Of a stretch of 64,000 nt of DNA, positions 59,784-64,000 are shown piece by piece. The notes beneath the pieces are model-generated. The model saw nothing but the letters and a program-made list of their open reading frames with translations, did no database searches and was not told the DNA's origin. The position numbers and the translations under genes are program-made. Numbering within the stretch: position 1 is the first letter of the stretch; the number at the start of each line of letters is the position of its first letter. The stretch comes from JACDAE01 sp963717195 (GTDB lineage Bacteria > Chloroflexota > Ktedonobacteria > Ktedonobacterales > Ktedonobacteraceae), in the NCBI GenBank assembly GCA_963717195.1, contig CAVQVR010000015.1, forward strand, positions 62,001-126,000. Reading direction: 5' to 3'.

Positions 59784-61637
59784 TCAGCGATACGCCTCCG
59801 CCTGCAAATTGAACAGCTCAGCATAGCGCCCATCTAACGCCATCAGTTCCTCGTGCGATCCGCTTTCAATAATACCGCCATGCTCAATTACGAAGATACG
59901 ATCAGCCAGGCGCACGGTACTGAAACGATGGCTGATAAAGAGCGCGGTCTTGCCCTCAGTCAATGTGCGGAAATGCTCAAAGACTTCGTATTCGGCGCGG
60001 GCATCTAGCGAACTGGTTGGCTCGTCGAGAACAAGAATACGCGCATCGCGCATAAATGCCCGCGCCAATGCAACTTTCTGCCACTCACCACCACTTAATT
60101 GCATACCATCCTTAAACCAGCGTCCAAGCATCGTATCATATCCATCGGGAAGGCGCTCAATGACAGCGTTAGCCCCACTTTTGCGGGCTGCACTCACCAC
60201 AAGATCCTCATTCTCGATCTCATTGATACGTCCCACGCCGATATTCTCACGCGCACTCATATAATAGTTAACGTAATCCTGGAAAATGACGCCAACCTGT
60301 TCGCGCAGATCCTTGAGATCATACTCTTTGATATTGCGACCACCAATGAAAATCTCACCCTCATCGGGATCATACAGACGCGTCAACAACTTCACCAGCG
60401 TGGTCTTGCCAGCACCATTGCGCCCCACCAGCGCGATAGCCTCACCTGCTTTAATAGTGAAACTTACATGCTTCAATGCTGCCTGCGTGACGGGATCTTT
60501 GCCGGGATACGTGAAGCTGACATCGCGGAACTCGACTTCCAGACCCTTTACATCTGGCAACGGCTCAACTGGCTTTGGCTCCTTCGGCGATACAATCTTC
60601 GGCTCATATTCCAGAAACTCAAAAAGCGTCCCTATGTAGAGATTGCTCTCATACGTTCCGGAGATACCATTCAGTAACCCCTGAAAACTCTGTCCGGCCT
60701 GCACTGCTGATTGTGTGTAAAGAATCAAGTTACCAAGTGGAAGGCCATTGGTTATTGCTCGCAGAGCCACGTACAGATAGATCGTACTATTCGCTGCTAC
60801 GGTCAACCCCGACCACAAAAAGTTCATCAAATAACGTCGGACTATAATGTTCTTGTCTTCTTCGTAAAGCTTATTCGCCAGATGCTTGAAACGCTCGATA
60901 AAAAAGCGGCCAAGATTGAATAGTTTCACTTCCTTGTTATAGGTATCGGTTGTCATGAGCATATTGAAATATTGCATAATACGGCGCTCAGGCGATTGAC
61001 GACGCATACGCTGATATCCTCTCCACCCAAAACGAATGCTAGAAAAAAAGGCTGGAATAGGCACGATCAGCGATACTAGCGCCAGCCACCATGCTAACCG
61101 CGTGAGTAGAAAGATCATTGAGAACATGGTGATTGCGGTCTGACACAGACCAAATGTCTGCGATACCATCGTCACTGGCTGATACGTAGATTGGTCTGCC
61201 GCTCGCCGCATCTTATCGTAAAACTCTGGATTCTCAAAATACGACAGGTCGAGCGTATCCGATTTCTCCAAAATCATAAACTGTATGCGGTTCGAGACTC
61301 TTTCTTGTAAGAGTTGCTGCGTAATATTACTCAGTGTACTCAGCAAACTGGAGAACAGACCTATCCCTACTTGCAAACCTATAGGCAACCAGATTGGGCT
61401 TATGCTATGTATACGCAGCCCTTCAACAACACTATTGATTACTAGATTCGTAATCCACAGGCTAATCGCAGGCGTAAAACCTTGCAGTATACTCAAAAGG
61501 CCCATGGTGAGCGTCAACAACACACTTGTATCCCATACCAGCTTTAACACGCGAGGTAAGCTGGTGAAAGCTTCCGGAACCTGCTTCCAGCTAAAATTAT
61601 CAGGCGTTCCTCTGCCAGATATGATCATCTGTCTCAT
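59784..61637 (-). CDS. ABC exporter (fused membrane and ATPase domains)
   Basis: 617 residues, an MsbA/LmrA-type half transporter with six membrane segments (residues about 40-320) and an ATPase domain (about 370-610): G-R-N-G-A-G-K-T-T-L (Walker A), Q-D-Y-V-N-Y (Q-loop), L-S-G-G-E-W-Q-K-V-A-L-A-R-A (signature), I-L-V-L-D-E-P-T-S-S-L-D (Walker B) and I-S-H-R-F-S (H-loop). It probably works as a homodimer. Unlike many relatives, the gene has no partner next to it. Substrate unknown. Confidence 0.9.
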   Translation of the reverse strand: MRQMIISGRGTPDNFSWKQVPEAFTSLPRVLKLVWDTSVLLTLTMGLLSILQGFTPAISLWITNLVINSVVEGLRIHSISPIWLPIGLQVGIGLFSSLLSTLSNITQQLLQERVSNRIQFMILEKSDTLDLSYFENPEFYDKMRRAADQSTYQPVTMVSQTFGLCQTAITMFSMIFLLTRLAWWLALVSLIVPIPAFFSSIRFGWRGYQRMRRQSPERRIMQYFNMLMTTDTYNKEVKLFNLGRFFIERFKHLANKLYEEDKNIIVRRYLMNFLWSGLTVAANSTIYLYVALRAITNGLPLGNLILYTQSAVQAGQSFQGLLNGISGTYESNLYIGTLFEFLEYEPKIVSPKEPKPVEPLPDVKGLEVEFRDVSFTYPGKDPVTQAALKHVSFTIKAGEAIALVGRNGAGKTTLVKLLTRLYDPDEGEIFIGGRNIKEYDLKDLREQVGVIFQDYVNYYMSARENIGVGRINEIENEDLVVSAARKSGANAVIERLPDGYDTMLGRWFKDGMQLSGGEWQKVALARAFMRDARILVLDEPTSSLDARAEYEVFEHFRTLTEGKTALFISHRFSTVRLADRIFVIEHGGIIESGSHEELMALDGRYAELFNLQAEAYR

Positions 61638-61909
61638 AAAAATGTTCGTCTTTCCGTTGCTTCTGAAATACTCTCAAAGATTATAGACGTGCTTCTTACT
61701 AAGAATTTAAATTATTATCAATTGCGCGAACCATCCCATGCTTATAATCTTCCACTTTATATATGAGACAAGTATAGCTCAAAAAGCTGTACGTTACATC
61801 GTTCCTGACGACAGGTTTTTGGACAGGTAGAATTGATGGGTATGGCCTGTCAATTTCTACAGCGAGCGCGGTAAACCTGGCCCCTACATTTATATTATAT
61901 ACTTTGTTC

Positions 61910-62836
61910 ATGTTAGAGCATGAAACGAGTTTGGCGTCTCTTTCTCCTTTGCCGGTTTTTGTTGATACCGATATTGGAGATGATATCGATGATGCTCTCG
62001 CGCTCGCATTGCTCCTGTGTTCACCTGAGGTGTCGGTGGTTGGTATATCCACTGTCTTTGGCGACACCTATTTACGGGCGCGATTGGCTGTATACCTGCT
62101 TCAGACATATGGATTTTCTGGCATTCCGGTTGCGGCAGGTCAGGAGCTACCACTCCTCTTGCGCCATCGTCCATCTGGCGTCTGCCAGGCCACTGTACTC
62201 CCTGAGAAGCTTGCACTCCCGCTCAGTTCTTTGTCTGGATCAGAATTGCTGCTTCAGATAGCTCACATGTATCCTGGCCAACTCACGCTCCTCTGCCTTG
62301 GTCCGTTAACGAATGTGGCGCTGGCCCTCCAACAAGAACCAGACCTGGGTTCATTATTGCGACAGGTTTTCTTTATGGGCGGAGCCAGTCGGCTATCCAG
62401 GCCAGATTGGAATGTGAGAAGCGACGCTCAGGCAGCCCATCTTCTGCTGGAGGCTCGACTCCCGGTAACGATGATCGGTTTGAATGTAACTGCCTCCTGC
62501 CACTTGCAACGGGACGATGTTGCACGTCTTAATGGTGCGAAAAGTCCACAATTGCATCTACTTTCACGCATGGTTGCGGCATGGCAAGAGCACCAACCCT
62601 GGTGGCGTTCGCAGCTTCCTTATTTGCACGATCCGCTCGTCGTTGCTGCCCTCTGTGCCCCCCAATTTTTTCGCTTTGCCTCGCTTCCTGTCCGCGTTCT
62701 CACACGAGGACCACTGGTCGGCTGGACTATACCACACTGGTTGAACGGGCCGATGGTGCGTGCAGCTCTCTCAGTAGAAAACGCTCAGGCACGTACCTGG
62801 ATACTCCAGCGCTTACTTGCTACTGAAGCTGAGTAG
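61910..62836 (+). CDS. nucleoside hydrolase (inosine-uridine type)
   Basis: Cuts the N-glycosidic bond of ribonucleosides, or a related substrate, in purine/pyrimidine salvage. ATG 61910 has TATACT some seven bases before it, so translation may be leaderless; TTG 61904 is an alternative. 308 residues with V-F-V-D-T-D-I-G-D-D-I-D-D-A-L-A-L (Ca2+-binding Asp cluster, residues about 17-33), G-P-L-T-N-V-A-L-A-L, and M-G-G-A-S. The last seventeen bases overlap the convergent methyltransferase gene. Confidence 0.87.
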   Translation: MLEHETSLASLSPLPVFVDTDIGDDIDDALALALLLCSPEVSVVGISTVFGDTYLRARLAVYLLQTYGFSGIPVAAGQELPLLLRHRPSGVCQATVLPEKLALPLSSLSGSELLLQIAHMYPGQLTLLCLGPLTNVALALQQEPDLGSLLRQVFFMGGASRLSRPDWNVRSDAQAAHLLLEARLPVTMIGLNVTASCHLQRDDVARLNGAKSPQLHLLSRMVAAWQEHQPWWRSQLPYLHDPLVVAALCAPQFFRFASLPVRVLTRGPLVGWTIPHWLNGPMVRAALSVENAQARTWILQRLLATEAE

Positions 62837-63491
62837 CATCGACGCGCATAATCCATCCACGCCACACCACATCAATCGGAAAATTCTGAGCCACAACTAC
62901 CCGCAAACCAGCTCTCTGGCAGAGATGCTGCGCTTCAGATAAAGTATAAGCCCGGACGTGCTGGGGATCAATGCGTCGCGTGACCCACTCGAATATCCTC
63001 CAGGGAAAAGGAAAACCGCGCCGCGCATAATCTTCGATCACGAATTGTCCCTGGGGCGCGAGTAACTCAGCTAAGCCTCGCAACACTTCTACTGGATCGT
63101 TCACGTTATGCAGAGCATTAGCACAGGTAATTAAATCGAAGGACGCCGCTTCATAGGGCAAACCGGCTTTTTCCCCTGCACGTAGAGATGCATGGATAAA
63201 TCGAGCTGTCGAATCCCCTTTGATAGAGAGACGAGCCTGAGTGAGCATATCCTCGCTCGCATCAACTCCATACAGTTCAGCACATGGAATGAGATGGGCC
63301 AGTTGCTTTAAAAGTAGGCCGGTTCCACATGCTGCGTCTAATATACGGGGCGGATGCTCTCGTGTTTTACAAATTTTCTCCAGTTGCGCAAAATCAATGA
63401 CGGAACGAACGGCAGCATGGGTCTTTTCAGAAAATACCTTCCATCTCTGGTTGTAGGATCGTGCTCGCTTTTTGGTATAATAGGTTCTCAT
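62820..63491 (-). CDS. SAM-dependent methyltransferase
   Basis: Class I Rossmann methyltransferase of the Methyltransf_11 type, 223 residues. I-L-D-A-A-C-G-T-G-L-L-L (SAM motif I, about 50), L-Y-G-V-D-A-S-E-D-M-L-T (motif acidic), F-D-L-I-T-C-A-N-A-L-H (motif II) and L-L-A-P-Q-G-Q-F-V-I-E-D-Y. Substrate unknown; the small size and surrounding lipid genes are compatible with lipid or cofactor methylation, which is inference. A palindrome lies upstream. Confidence 0.85.
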   Translation of the reverse strand: MRTYYTKKRARSYNQRWKVFSEKTHAAVRSVIDFAQLEKICKTREHPPRILDAACGTGLLLKQLAHLIPCAELYGVDASEDMLTQARLSIKGDSTARFIHASLRAGEKAGLPYEAASFDLITCANALHNVNDPVEVLRGLAELLAPQGQFVIEDYARRGFPFPWRIFEWVTRRIDPQHVRAYTLSEAQHLCQRAGLRVVVAQNFPIDVVWRGWIMRVDATQLQ

Positions 63492-63522
63492 CCGCTATTA
63501 GCTTCTCCTTTGTAGACTGCCC

Positions 63523-63606
63523 ACGGGCTTGTAAACGGTGCCCCTACAGTTGGGGTGAGGATGTTCTCGCATGGCCAAACTGTAGGGGCGCCATTTACAA
63601 GCCTGT
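63523..63606. repeat. ~29-bp-arm inverted repeat
   Basis: Arms 63523-63551 and 63578-63606 pair with a few mismatches, around the tags ACGGGCTTGTAAA and GTGCCCCTACAGTT. It shares TGCCCCTAC and the TTGTAAA/TTTACAA tags with other palindromes here. On the minus strand it follows the stop of the last gene at 63616 and may terminate it. Confidence 0.8.
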
Positions 63607-63615
63607 TTGACATTG

Positions 63616-64000
63616 TCATGCATCAACACGTACCCTGACATTTGCAAAGAACTGTGCAGCAGGAGCGATAACAAGCAAACACAACATGATGGTGAGTACC
63701 AGCCCATTGAGGAGGGAAAAGAAGGTGAAATGGGGCAGTGGAACAAGCAACAGAAGGAAGTAACAGCATTGCACCAGCCCGGCATATTTGCCCCATGCAG
63801 TTGAGCCAAAACGCACGGGACGAGCAAAGGCTATGTAACTCAGCAGAGCAACTACCAGAGGAACGATAAAGCGCAATACCATCATGATCCCTACCCAGAG
63901 CGGCAAGGTCCCATTCTGGAGTAGAATGATTGTGAGCAGCAGGTAGAGACAGAAATCAGCTTCGGCATCAGCAATCTGCCCTAGTTTGCTCTGCGTACCC
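63616..64000 (-). CDS. CDP-alcohol phosphatidyltransferase, C-terminal part
   Basis: The frame is open to the right edge of the window. It reads G-Q-I-A-D-A-E-A-D-F-C-L-Y near residue 8, matching the second half (G-x3-D-x3-D) of the CDP-alcohol transferase motif that binds the catalytic metal. Then follow four hydrophobic segments (L-L-L-T-I-I-L-L, L-P-L-W-V-G-I-M-M-V-L, V-A-L-L-S-Y-I, F-L-L-L-L-V-P, L-V-L-T-I-M-L-C). The first half of the motif lies beyond the window. It links a CDP-activated lipid to an alcohol head in phospholipid synthesis. Confidence 0.8.
   Translation of the reverse strand, partial: GTQSKLGQIADAEADFCLYLLLTIILLQNGTLPLWVGIMMVLRFIVPLVVALLSYIAFARPVRFGSTAWGKYAGLVQCCYFLLLLVPLPHFTFFSLLNGLVLTIMLCLLVIAPAAQFFANVRVRVDA

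Noticed and set aside
1..64000. CRISPR array or phage-defence island
   Set aside because: Repeats here are inverted and scattered, not direct repeats with equal spacers, and no Cas or known defence gene set was seen.

Overview
The window (about 50% G+C) looks like a chromosomal segment of a Chloroflexota bacterium, most probably a soil filamentous member of the class Ktedonobacteria. This is inferred from the gene mix: receptor-type Ser/Thr kinases fused to a solute-binding domain, sedolisin-type S53 peptidase, PQQ-propeller/ECF sigma pair, Rpn-family nuclease, a YggS operon with a DUF6391 member, and many long intergenic palindromes. No rRNA, tRNA or CRISPR array was recognised.

Layout. 1-2.8 kb: end of a membrane protein, two small hypothetical genes, and a recombinase graveyard (tyrosine-integrase and large serine-recombinase remnants). 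2.8-8.6 kb: a membrane-anchored protein, two tandem signal peptidase I genes and uvrA. 8.9-13.1 kb: a translationally coupled envelope operon read leftwards (tagA-like glycosyltransferase, heptose kinase hldE1, heptose nucleotidyltransferase hldE2, murJ). 13.3-17.6 kb: DUF503 protein, SGNH lipoprotein, a J-domain-less DnaJ-type zinc-finger protein, M24 peptidase. 17.8-23 kb: ECF sigma factor, a possibly APCDD1-like protein, LCP wall-polymer ligase overlapping pgeF, small envelope proteins. 23.4-25.2 kb: yggS-DUF6391-yggT-yggU operon. 25.2-31 kb: two tandem Zn-ribbon/Ser-Thr kinase/TM/periplasmic-binding-protein receptor kinases. 31.3-37.3 kb: small proteins, a GAF-GAF-PAS histidine kinase, and an OmpR/HAMP-kinase two-component pair whose regulator is frameshifted. 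37.4-40 kb: an IS200/IS605-type tnpB element split by an IS3-family element with an AATT target duplication. 40.2-44.2 kb: two secreted proteins, a PQQ-propeller membrane protein and a broken ECF sigma gene overlapping it. 44.5-53 kb: acyl-CoA synthetase, GH53 galactanase with a LacI regulator, ComB-like phosphatase, quinone oxidoreductase, an ADP-ribosyltransferase-fold-like protein, YceI. 53-56.8 kb: murF-ddl-dipeptide epimerase, a peptidoglycan precursor/recycling operon. 56.8-64 kb: Rpn nuclease, frameshifted S53 peptidase, ABC exporter, nucleoside hydrolase, methyltransferase, and the end of a CDP-alcohol phosphatidyltransferase.

Two themes stand out. First, envelope biology dominates: lipid II flipping, wall-polymer attachment, peptidoglycan editing, MurF/Ddl, signal peptidases and several envelope sensors lie together. 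Second, intergenic space is packed with perfect or near-perfect inverted repeats with arms of roughly 22-35 bp. Many sit at gene 3' ends or between convergent genes and share short tags with each other. Two are near-identical ~157-bp palindromic elements whose stems vary in a compensated way. Several genes (response regulator, S53 peptidase, sigma factor, IS3 orfB) carry single lesions, which could be real decay or sequence errors in short runs.
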